From contig JACJYO010000003.1 of assembly GCA_020636075.1 (NCBI GenBank), positions 806,001-870,000 on the forward strand: DNA of 64,000 nucleotides, in the 5' to 3' direction. A program made the position numbers and the translations under genes. Source of the stretch: Lewinellaceae bacterium (GTDB lineage: Bacteria; Bacteroidota; Bacteroidia; Chitinophagales; Saprospiraceae). Below the pieces are notes generated by a model that had not been told where the DNA came from, did not search any database, and saw only the letters and a list, made by a program, of their open reading frames with translations. Of the stretch, positions 45,538 through 52,422 are shown piece by piece; position 1 is the stretch's first letter; every line of letters starts with the position of its first letter.

Positions 45538-46575
45538 TTAAACGTAAAAAATTTCAACCCGAACATTAAAAACCGTACCCTCATCCTGAACAGAAAAGCG
45601 GTGCCTGCCGGGGTAGTGCAATTCTAACCTGCGGCGGATATTTTCCAAACCGACTCCGCCAACATTGTCTTTTTGCCGGTTTTCAGGGTCGAAGCTGTTT
45701 TCAACCGTGAAGGCCAGCAACTCCCGGGTGTTTTCCAGCCGGATATTCAGAAAGCTTGTGCCGGGGTTGTCGTCCAGGTCGCCGTGTTTCAAGGCGTTTT
45801 CTACCAACGGAAGCAACAAAACCGGTTCAATGGTTCGCACCGGGTATTGGTCTTCGATCCGGAATTCAATGGCCGGCGCCTGTTCTGATCTCAATTTAAA
45901 CAATTCGAGATAGGCTTTCACCTGTGCCACTTCCTTTTCCAAGGGTACCAGGGCTTGTTGCCCGTCGTAGGTGACGTAGCGCAGCAGATCACTGAGCCGC
46001 AAGACCATGGCAGCCGTATTCGGGTGCTGCAGGGTGGCTGCCGCGTAAATATTATTTAAGGTGTTAAATAAAAAATGCGGGTTGATCTGCGCTTTCAGGT
46101 AATTCAACTGCGCCTCGGTGTGCTGCACCTGCAACTCCCGGTGCCGCAGTTCCAGTGTAAGCCGGTTTTCCAACAATTGATACACTGTGCTAAACAACAA
46201 CAACAGAAAAAACGACAGGCTGAATGCCAGAAACAATTGTTTCGTGGTAGCCCGGGGCAACGGGCCGTCGAGCACGCTTCCGCCAAATACGGTTTGTTCC
46301 AGTACTGCACGCAGTGCGGCCATGCCCAGCCAGAAGACCACCACCAGCGGAATGAACAGCCGGAACCGGCCTGTTTCAAAAAACCGGTTGACCAGGATCT
46401 TCGCGTTGCTGTAAAACATGACCACCAGAAAAACCATGTTCATGGCCGTCCTGCCCAACACTTCACCGGAATCGCGCAAGCCGCTCACCAGGGTGAACAA
46501 CAGCAGCGCCAGCAGCACCCAACCGATCAGGTGGGTGATGAATCGGCCACGGCCGCTGAGGAGGGTGTGGAGCAT
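45538..46575 (-). CDS. LytS-type sensor histidine kinase
   Basis: 345-aa membrane kinase. Four hydrophobic segments span about residues 12-135. The His_kinase domain shows the phospho-acceptor motif LKAQINPHFLFNTLNNIY (near 165) and the ATP-binding N-box LVENALKHGD (near 256) with a late GGVGLENIRRRLEL G-box. No extracytoplasmic sensor domain is present, so the membrane segments probably sense. The start overlaps the preceding fatty acid hydroxylase gene by 49 bases; later Met codons would lose TM1. Operon: hydroxylase, kinase, LytTR regulator. Confidence 0.93.
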   Translation of the reverse strand: MLHTLLSGRGRFITHLIGWVLLALLLFTLVSGLRDSGEVLGRTAMNMVFLVVMFYSNAKILVNRFFETGRFRLFIPLVVVFWLGMAALRAVLEQTVFGGSVLDGPLPRATTKQLFLAFSLSFFLLLLFSTVYQLLENRLTLELRHRELQVQHTEAQLNYLKAQINPHFLFNTLNNIYAAATLQHPNTAAMVLRLSDLLRYVTYDGQQALVPLEKEVAQVKAYLELFKLRSEQAPAIEFRIEDQYPVRTIEPVLLLPLVENALKHGDLDDNPGTSFLNIRLENTRELLAFTVENSFDPENRQKDNVGGVGLENIRRRLELHYPGRHRFSVQDEGTVFNVRVEIFYV

Positions 46576-47369
46576 GGTTTGGCTTTGTGTTGATGAATGT
46601 TTTGTTGCACCTCGGCCACTTTGTCGGCGCTGTCGGTGCGCAAGGTACCCATCCAGCGATCCCAGCAGGTAAAATACAGGCTGTAATTTCCGTGGAAACG
46701 CTCGTGGTGCAGGTTGTGGTACACGCCGGAATTGAGCCAGCGCCCGAGCGGATGTTCATACACCCAGGCCGGAAAAAGCTCATAGCCCAGATGGCCGTAC
46801 ACGTTGAACCACAACATGATCGTGATAAAACTGATCATCGCGATCGGGTGCACCGGCAACGTAAACAAAACCAGGGGCAAAATACCGGCTTCAACCACCG
46901 CTTCCAGCGGATGGAAGGCATAGGCTGCCCAGGGTGAGGGGTTGACCGATTTGTGGTGTACCAGATGCACATGCCGGTACACTTTCGGGTGGTGCATCAA
47001 CCGGTGCATCCAGTAAAAATAGCTGTCGTGCAAAAAAAGAATGAGCACAACACTCAGGATCAGGTAGGGAATGCCGTATTCCGAAACATCGGTATAAACC
47101 GTAGTGTAGGCGCGCAGGGGCGTGCCCAAACATAGCGCTACGACCAGGCCAAAGATCAGGGCCGTCAGCGCCGAGTAACCCAATTCGCGCCGGTAATCGG
47201 ACCGCTTGGGGAAGCGCTGCTGGATTTTCCGGAACAGCCATTGCCGTTGTTTCCACAAATAAAACAGACCGAACAGCCAGCTGCAAAGCAGAAAATACCG
47301 ACCGAAAATCACAAAGGGCATTGCCAAATAAACATACCAGGGAGCATCTATCGGGAATAACATATCCAT
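46527..47369 (-). CDS. Fatty acid hydroxylase / sterol desaturase family protein
   Basis: 280-aa integral membrane di-iron enzyme. Histidine boxes are visible in order: HDSYFYWMHRLMHHP (near residue 114), HLVHHKSVNPSPW (near 134), HPLEAV, and HNLHHERFHGNYS (near 218) with the WDRWMGT ending. Hydrophobic segments lie at about 15-40, 62-85, 90-110 and 150-190. Family members hydroxylate or desaturate lipids and carotenoids. It is the first gene of a three-gene operon with a two-component system, which suggests that membrane lipid modification and envelope sensing are linked. Confidence 0.9.
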   Translation of the reverse strand: MDMLFPIDAPWYVYLAMPFVIFGRYFLLCSWLFGLFYLWKQRQWLFRKIQQRFPKRSDYRRELGYSALTALIFGLVVALCLGTPLRAYTTVYTDVSEYGIPYLILSVVLILFLHDSYFYWMHRLMHHPKVYRHVHLVHHKSVNPSPWAAYAFHPLEAVVEAGILPLVLFTLPVHPIAMISFITIMLWFNVYGHLGYELFPAWVYEHPLGRWLNSGVYHNLHHERFHGNYSLYFTCWDRWMGTLRTDSADKVAEVQQNIHQHKAKPCSTPSSAAVADSSPT

Positions 47370-47643
47370 GCGTATTTAGGTGTAAAAATAAATAGTTTCT
47401 AAGGGCACTTAATGTCCCAAATGTACCGGCCCGCGTTGCCTGGCGCCAGTTTTTTTCAACGACAAGCCCGATTCCTTCAACGAATGGTTTTGCAAAATAC
47501 CGGCTGTTGAAATGCGGCTCCCGTTGGTTGAACCTATTTTTTTGCCGGTTGACGAGCCCTCAACTTTGCCTTGAAATTAAATTTATTAACAAATCACCCG
47601 CCTTCGCCAAGGCTATGGCGGGTAAACAAAAACACTGCACCTT

Positions 47644-48363
47644 ATGTACTTCTTCAATCGAAATCAAATGTTCCTGGCACTGACGCTGTTAACGACTACC
47701 CTGCTTTTGGCTTGCCGTAAAAATGCGGAGGAAGTCGTCGAAATGCTCAGCAACACCGAAGCCGCCGAAATCATGGAAAGCGCCGTTGCCTCCCGCTCTG
47801 CCGGCGCTACCATGCCTGCCGAAGAGATGGCGAAAATGCTCGAAGCCGATCTCGGTGATTGTGGCACACCCGGCGATACCAGTTTCCAGCGCAGCAGCAC
47901 AGCCGGCCCGGTCAACTACAACTACCTCTTCAACCTCGATTGGCTGATCAACTGCAACAACGCCGGTATCCCGCAGGGCGCCCAGGTTGGGGTGGCCGGA
48001 AACGGAACCTTCAACACCCAGCGCTGGAGCGGGAACGACGTTACCACCGGGGCGCTGGTTTTCACTGGACTCAACCCGCAGGCTACCGCTTACACCGTGA
48101 ATGGCAGTTATACGCTCGATGGAGGGCTGACCGGCAATCTCCGGAACATCGACCCGTCGCTGAATGTCGAAATAACCGTCAACCTTACCGACCTGACGAT
48201 CCGCAAATCAGACCGGTTTATTACCGGGGGCACCGGCACAGTAGTCCTCGTGGCAACCAATGCCCGCGGCCGCACCGAAACGGTCAACGGCGCGCTGGTG
48301 TTCAACGGCGACGGCACCGCAACGGTGACCGTAAACGGGTTTAGTTATACGTTCCCGTTATAA
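47644..48363 (+). CDS. Lipoprotein of unknown function
   Basis: 239-aa lipoprotein with signal peptide and lipobox (TTLLLAC, Cys near residue 24). A charged, Ala/Glu/Met-rich helical stretch follows (about 26-70), then a beta-rich C-terminal domain (about 95-239) with many Thr, Asn and Gly residues (NVEITVNLTDLTIRKSD, GALVFNGDGTATVTVNGF). I do not recognise the family. A CCCGCC/GGCGGG hairpin (47597-47622) sits in its leader. A large inverted repeat starts right at its stop codon. Confidence 0.7.
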   Translation: MYFFNRNQMFLALTLLTTTLLLACRKNAEEVVEMLSNTEAAEIMESAVASRSAGATMPAEEMAKMLEADLGDCGTPGDTSFQRSSTAGPVNYNYLFNLDWLINCNNAGIPQGAQVGVAGNGTFNTQRWSGNDVTTGALVFTGLNPQATAYTVNGSYTLDGGLTGNLRNIDPSLNVEITVNLTDLTIRKSDRFITGGTGTVVLVATNARGRTETVNGALVFNGDGTATVTVNGFSYTFPL

Positions 48364-48473
48364 AGTCAAAATGTAAAATGAAAAATGTAAAAGTCAAAAG
48401 GTAGATGGAACCGGCCGAAGGCCTAATCGACGGACCTTTAAAATTTTGACTTTTACATTTTACATTTTGACTT
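48363..48473. repeat. Large A/T-rich inverted repeat between the lipoprotein gene and tatD
   Basis: The left arm (48363-48402) begins AAGTCAAAATGTAAAATG and continues AATGTAAAAGTCAAAAGGT; the right arm (48434-48473) is its reverse complement, apart from a 7-base duplication and a few changes. The loop contains CCGGCC and CGGACC words. It can form a long hairpin in DNA or RNA. Confidence 0.8.
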
Positions 48474-48494
48474 CAAACAGGACTTTTACCTTTG
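48467..48494 (+). promoter_or_regulatory. Promoter of tatD, giving a nearly leaderless transcript
   Basis: TTG (48467-48469), 17 bases, TACCTTTG (48487-48494), then CCCC and the ATG at 48499. The -33 element lies in the right arm of the inverted repeat. The predicted start of transcription falls on or next to the ATG. Confidence 0.6.
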
Positions 48495-48498
48495 CCCC

Positions 48499-49275
48499 AT
48501 GAATCAACTCGTAGATACCCACGCGCACCTGTATTCCGCCAAATTCGATTATGACCGTCCTGAGATGGTTCGCCGCGCTATCGATGCCGGCGTTACCCGG
48601 CTCTATCTGCCGAACATCGACTCCGAATCGATCGAACCGATGCTGGCGCTTGAGGCGGCGTTTCCGGAACATTGCTTTGCCATGATGGGACTACATCCGA
48701 GCCATGTTCAACCGGATACCTACGAACAGGAACTTGCCCTGGTGGAGGACTGGTTGGGCAAGCGCAAATGGGCCGGCGTTGGAGAAACCGGGATCGATTT
48801 GTACTGGGACAAAACCACCCTGGATATTCAAAAAATTGCCTTTGCCCGCCAGATCGAATGGGCCAAGGACCTCGACTTGCCGATCATTATCCACTCCCGC
48901 GAAAGCAACGAGGAATGCATCGAATTGGTCAAAGCGGGTCAGGACGGTCGCCTGCGCGGGATTTTTCACTGCTTCAGCGGCACGGAAGAACAAGCCCGGC
49001 GCATGATCGACCTGGGCTTTTGGCTGGGCATTGGCGGGGTACTTACCTACCCCAAGTCGGATTTGGGAACGGTGCTGCGCGATATTCCACTGGAGCACCT
49101 CGTACTCGAAACAGATGCTCCCTATCTGCCGCCGGTGCCCTACCGCGGCAAACGCAATGAAAGCGCCTACGTGCCGCTGGTGGCGGAAAAGCTGGCCGAG
49201 GTGAAAAATCTTCCGGTGGAAGAAATTGCCCAGGTAACTACCGCCAACGCGCGGCGTGTTTTTAATGATGAGTGA
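48499..49275 (+). CDS. tatD: TatD-family metal-dependent hydrolase (deoxyribonuclease)
   Basis: 258-aa TIM-barrel hydrolase. Metal ligands are visible in DTHAHLYS (residues 6-13), GETGIDLYWD (Glu, near 97), IIHSRES (His, near 132), FHCFSG (His, near 156) and ETDAPYLPPVPYRGKRN (Asp, near 208). TatD enzymes have 3'-5' exonuclease activity on DNA and RNA and act in repair or quality control. Length is typical. The start is fixed by the promoter box 5 bases upstream and the family N-terminus. Its last codons form the left arm of an inverted repeat. Confidence 0.94.
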   Translation: MNQLVDTHAHLYSAKFDYDRPEMVRRAIDAGVTRLYLPNIDSESIEPMLALEAAFPEHCFAMMGLHPSHVQPDTYEQELALVEDWLGKRKWAGVGETGIDLYWDKTTLDIQKIAFARQIEWAKDLDLPIIIHSRESNEECIELVKAGQDGRLRGIFHCFSGTEEQARRMIDLGFWLGIGGVLTYPKSDLGTVLRDIPLEHLVLETDAPYLPPVPYRGKRNESAYVPLVAEKLAEVKNLPVEEIAQVTTANARRVFNDE

Positions 49276-49323
49276 TGAGTGGGTCCACTATCCCGAAATG
49301 ATGAAACCACTCATCACTCATCA
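49266..49323. repeat. 17-bp inverted repeat overlapping the tatD stop
   Basis: TGATGAGTGATGAGTGG (49266-49282) and its exact reverse complement (49307-49323), with a 24-base loop. The left arm includes the last codons and stop of tatD. There is no T-tract. It may still act as a transcript end or protective hairpin. Confidence 0.8.
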
Positions 49324-49413
49324 CTTGTTAAATTCTGTTAAGTGGTTAAACCTCCGTTAAGGTGTTACCAGAGCCGGCAATTGCCCTTTTTCTTTGCTGA
49401 AAAACTATAAGCA

Positions 49414-49758
49414 ATGAAAAAATTGATCCTTCTCGCTCTTTTCGTGGCGGCTGGTTTTTCCGGTTTCGCCCAACAATTGTACGTCGAAGGGGTGGCCCTG
49501 GTTTCCACTAACACCAGTGCCTACCTGGAAGCAACACCGCTCCGCCGCACCGACGGTACCTACCATTTCCAGATCGACTACGGTCAAAAAGCCGACCCGA
49601 AGGTAAAACCCGGTGAGTGCCTGACCGACGACAAGGCGCGCCGCTACGAATTTCGCAGTACGGTCGACGGACTGAATTTCCTGTACGAACACGGCTGGGA
49701 AGTTGTGCTGGAATCGACAGTGGCAGATATGCGGCGGTTTTTATTGAAGCGCAGGTGA
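49414..49758 (+). CDS. Small secreted protein
   Basis: 114-aa protein with a clear signal peptide (residues 1-20, ending GFAQQ). The mature part is about 94 residues, alternating strand and turn (YHFQIDYGQKADPK, EFRSTVDGLNFLYEHGWEVV) and ending in basic residues (FLLKRR). No family is recognised. The C-terminal helix-strand layout resembles small Bacteroidota envelope proteins with YxxG words, but I will not name a function. It lies between two inverted repeats and seems monocistronic. Confidence 0.6.
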   Translation: MKKLILLALFVAAGFSGFAQQLYVEGVALVSTNTSAYLEATPLRRTDGTYHFQIDYGQKADPKVKPGECLTDDKARRYEFRSTVDGLNFLYEHGWEVVLESTVADMRRFLLKRR

Positions 49759-49788
49759 TTGTGCGAACGTAATGACTTTTCAAATTGA

Positions 49789-49871
49789 CCTTTTCAAATC
49801 AGACTTTTGACTTTAAGGCAACTTTACAAGCAGGTAAGATTCTATTAAAGTTAAAAGTCTGATTTGAAAAG
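49789..49871. repeat. Inverted repeat upstream of the MFS transporter gene
   Basis: CTTTTCAAATCAGACTTTTGACTTTAA (given here only as its arms: left 49790-49815, key words CTTTTCAAATCAGAC and TTTTGACTTTAA) pairs with the right arm at 49845-49871 with one mismatch. The loop is about 29 bases. An extra partial copy of the left arm (ACTTTTCAAATTGAC) lies just before it. Confidence 0.75.
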
Positions 49872-49920
49872 TATTCGGTGCTCGCATGGCCAGTGTCCAA
49901 CCCCTCCCTACCTTTCGCCC

Positions 49921-51087
49921 ATGAAGCATATCAGCCGTACCATCTGGATACTTTCCCTGGTTAGTTTGTTTACCGACATGGCCAGTGAAATGCTATACCC
50001 GGTCATGCCGGTCTATCTCGAAAGCATTGGTTTTTCGGTGCTGCTGATTGGCGTGCTCGAAGGCTTGGCAGAAACAACAGCCGGGTTGAGCAAGGGTTAC
50101 TTTGGCAACTGGAGCGACCGCGCGGGCAAGCGCCTGCCTTTTGTGCAAATTGGTTATGGCCTGAGCGCGGCATCCAAGCCCTTGCTTGCCCTTTTCGTTT
50201 TTCCCTTGTGGGTCTTTTTTGCACGCACACTCGACCGCCTGGGCAAAGGCATTCGAACGGGAGCCCGCGATGCGCTGTTATCGGCTGAAACTACCCCGGA
50301 AACCAAAGGCCAGGTTTTCGGATTTCATCGGGCGCTCGATACCCTCGGCGCCGTGTTGGGCCCTTGTCTGGCCTTGTTATACCTGTATCGGTACCCTGAA
50401 AATTACCGGAGCCTGTTTTTGCTGGCATTCATCCCGGGTATGCTGGCTATTGGCAGCACCATGCTGATCCGGGAACGCAAACCAGCCGCCCGGCAAACTA
50501 AAACGCGCCCTGGAATTTTCGACTTCGTCAAATACTGGAAAACCAGCAGCCCCGCATATCGCCAACTGGTTGGCGCCCTGTTGCTTTTTGCCCTCTTCAA
50601 CAGTTCGGACATTTTTCTCCTGCTTCAGGCCAAGGCCATCGGCCTGTCCGATTCAACCGTGATCGGGGTATACATATTTTACAACCTGGTTTTTGCTGTT
50701 GCTGCCCTTCCTATGGGAATTTTGGCCGACAAAGCCGGTATGCGTCGGGTGTTTACCGGTGGCCTGTTGTTGTTTGCTCTGGTGTACCTGGGTATGGCCT
50801 TTGCCCGGACTCCCATCGCTGTTTACGGCCTGTTTTTTCTTTATGGCCTTTACGCGGCGGCCACTGAAGGTGTAGGCAAAGCCTGGATCACCAATATTTG
50901 TAAAAAAGAAGATACCGCCACTGCCATTGGGACGTATACCGGATTTCAGAGCATATGCGCCTTCATGGCCAGCAGCCTGACTGGTTTGGTCTGGTATGTT
51001 TGGGGCGCTCCGGTGGCATTTTTGCTAAGTGCAGCAGTGGCTATTGGGGTAGGGGGCTATTTGTTGATTTCGAAAAACCTGCATTGA
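49921..51087 (+). CDS. MFS transporter
   Basis: 388-aa inner-membrane transporter with about 12 hydrophobic segments. Motif A-like sequences are GNWSDRAGKRLPFV (between TM2 and TM3) and ADKAGMRRVF (between TM8 and TM9). A typical block is DRLGKGIRTGARDALLSAE followed by GFHRALDTLGAVLGP. Drug or sugar substrate cannot be assigned. ATG 49921 is chosen because MKHISRTIWILSLVSLF starts TM1; an upstream in-frame start lies in the inverted repeat. A TACCTTTC word 5 bases before the ATG suggests a leaderless mRNA, as at tatD. A strong terminator separates it from the GntR gene. Confidence 0.88.
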   Translation: MKHISRTIWILSLVSLFTDMASEMLYPVMPVYLESIGFSVLLIGVLEGLAETTAGLSKGYFGNWSDRAGKRLPFVQIGYGLSAASKPLLALFVFPLWVFFARTLDRLGKGIRTGARDALLSAETTPETKGQVFGFHRALDTLGAVLGPCLALLYLYRYPENYRSLFLLAFIPGMLAIGSTMLIRERKPAARQTKTRPGIFDFVKYWKTSSPAYRQLVGALLLFALFNSSDIFLLLQAKAIGLSDSTVIGVYIFYNLVFAVAALPMGILADKAGMRRVFTGGLLLFALVYLGMAFARTPIAVYGLFFLYGLYAAATEGVGKAWITNICKKEDTATAIGTYTGFQSICAFMASSLTGLVWYVWGAPVAFLLSAAVAIGVGGYLLISKNLH

Positions 51088-51195
51088 AAAACACCGTAAA
51101 ACACGGTTTTGGCACATAAATCCGGTTATAATTCCCGGCCAACCTGTTCGCCCAGGCTAATTCGCCATTTGGCGTTGATTTTAAAATCAGAATCA

Positions 51196-51249
51196 AAAGG
51201 GCCTGTTCTCTTTTTTTAGCTAACTAAATGCGCCCGGACAGGCCTTTTT
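51196..51249 (+). terminator. Intrinsic terminator after the MFS gene
   Basis: AAAAGGGCCTGT pairs with ACAGGCCTTTTT (core GGCCTGT 51200-51206 / ACAGGCC 51238-51244) around a 31-base loop, ending in TTTTT. Confidence 0.75.
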
Positions 51250-51261
51250 CCCGAAAAAAAA

Positions 51262-51292
51262 TTTGTTGGAACGAAAATCATTCTTAAATTTG
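51262..51292 (+). promoter_or_regulatory. Promoter of the GntR regulator gene
   Basis: TTTG (51262-51265), 19 bases, TAAATTTG (51285-51292), an almost ideal Bacteroidota promoter. The first operator word TTGGCCAA starts inside the -7 box. Confidence 0.65.
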
Positions 51293-51334
51293 GCCAACCG
51301 CAAATTGGTTAACCAATTTTTAGTTAACCAAAAA
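51290..51334. promoter_or_regulatory. Cluster of GntR/FCD operator palindromes
   Basis: Three sites in a row: TTGGCCAA (51290-51297), a perfect 18-bp palindrome AAATTGGTTAACCAATTT (51302-51319), and an imperfect TTTTTAGTTAACCAAAAA (51317-51334). The core TGGTTAACCA matches the TGGTnnACCA type bound by FadR/UxuR/ExuR-like GntR regulators. They cover the expected transcription start of the regulator gene, which points to autoregulation. Confidence 0.75.
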
Positions 51335-51345
51335 TCAAAAAATGT

Positions 51346-52077
51346 ATGCTTGAAAATTTTGAGGAAATACGGATCGAAACACCTGTAGATAAAATTATAC
51401 GGCAAATCCGTAGCCTGATTACCTCTGGTCAATTGAAACCGGGAGTCCGGTTGCCACCGGAACGTGCGCTTGCTGAAAAACTCGGTGTAGGCCGCAGTCA
51501 TGTCCGGGAAGCTTTGCGAAAACTCGAGTTTTACGGAATACTCCGGACGCTGCCCCAAAGCGGTACCGTCGTTGCCGGCATTGGAATTACCGCACTCGAA
51601 GGTCTGATTTCAGATGTGCTCCAATTGGAAAACAGCGATTTTGCCTCACTGGTCGAAACAAGGGTGCTCCTCGAAACCCATGCAGCAACCCTGGCTGCCA
51701 AACGCCGTACTGGCGATGATTTGATCAGTATTCAAAAGGCACTCGACGCCTATGAGAAAAAGGTCTTGCGTGGCGAGCAGGCAGTGGAAGAGGATCTGAT
51801 GTTTCACTTGAAAATTGCCGAAGCCAGCAAAAACTCGGTGCTGAAATCGCTTATGCTGATCATCACACCCGATATCGTAAACAGCTTTATCAAGTTGGAT
51901 ATCTGCAAGGATGGGCGTTTTGTAAAGGCCCTGGAAGAGCATAAAATAATACTGGATCACATCACTGCCCAAGAGCCGGAATTGGCTGCCGAGGCAATGC
52001 GTATTCACCTGAAAGATGTGTTAGCCTATGGCTACACCTTGAGAGATGAACATCAAACCGGGCTTGATGTCGAATAA
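51346..52077 (+). CDS. GntR-family regulator, FadR subfamily with FCD domain
   Basis: 243-aa transcription factor. The N-terminal winged helix (about residues 8-75) has the signature LPPERALAEKLGVGRSHVREALRKLE; quoted in parts: LPPERALAEKLGVG and SHVREALRKLE. The FCD ligand domain (about 98-225) shows the RVLLETHAATLAA start and His residues in LMFHLKIAEAS, ALEEHKIILDH and MRIHLKDVL that would bind a metal and an organic acid. UxuR, ExuR and similar proteins of this class sense uronates or aldonates. It precedes an alginate locus containing mannonate dehydratase, so uronate control is likely. Confidence 0.93.
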   Translation: MLENFEEIRIETPVDKIIRQIRSLITSGQLKPGVRLPPERALAEKLGVGRSHVREALRKLEFYGILRTLPQSGTVVAGIGITALEGLISDVLQLENSDFASLVETRVLLETHAATLAAKRRTGDDLISIQKALDAYEKKVLRGEQAVEEDLMFHLKIAEASKNSVLKSLMLIITPDIVNSFIKLDICKDGRFVKALEEHKIILDHITAQEPELAAEAMRIHLKDVLAYGYTLRDEHQTGLDVE

Positions 52078-52184
52078 AAGAGACTGCCAAACCCGATCGT
52101 AACCGCATCAAACACAAAACACAATTTTTCCGATCAAATTAAAGCCAACCAATATGCTGAGCAATTATCAACACAACTCCAGTT

Positions 52185-52215
52185 AAAAAAAGTTAGCAGC
52201 TTTTCAGCTGCTAAC
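52185..52215 (-). terminator. Reverse-strand intrinsic terminator without an upstream gene
   Basis: 10-bp perfect stem GTTAGCAGCT / AGCTGCTAAC with a 4-base loop. The T-tract is on the minus strand (seven A at 52185-52191 on the plus strand), while the plus-strand side continues CCCTCC. No minus-strand CDS lies before it, so it may end an antisense or small RNA from the susC leader. Confidence 0.6.
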
Positions 52216-52378
52216 CCTCCTCGTGGGTAAATTTCATTAATGCAAGAAAACGGGAAGGCGCTAGTTTAAATGTGCGGCATTTAACCCGGCCCTCCAAAAC
52301 CAATTCTTCCGGTGCGTCCACACCAGGAAGGGGTTGTTTTTTGCCCCTAATGAAGGGTTCACCCGCTTCCTTAATAAA

Positions 52379-52394
52379 CTCACCTGGCGGTGAG
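52379..52394 (+). repeat. Hairpin in the susC leader
   Basis: CTCACC TGGC GGTGAG, a perfect 6-bp stem, 29 bases before the susC ATG. It could affect translation initiation. Confidence 0.45.
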
Positions 52395-52422
52395 ATTATC
52401 AGATAAAATAAATGAATAAATT

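Larger units (their letters stand above)
52078..52422. other. Leader region of the alginate utilisation locus
   Basis: 345 bases without a gene. It holds a reverse-strand intrinsic terminator (52185-52215), a TAAATTTC word at 52228 that may be a weak -7 box for susC, a GGGG/CCCC hairpin around 52336, and a CTCACC-TGGC-GGTGAG hairpin (52379-52394) close to the susC start. ACCAAT half-sites of the GntR operator occur at 52148-52153 and 52299-52304. Confidence 0.5.
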
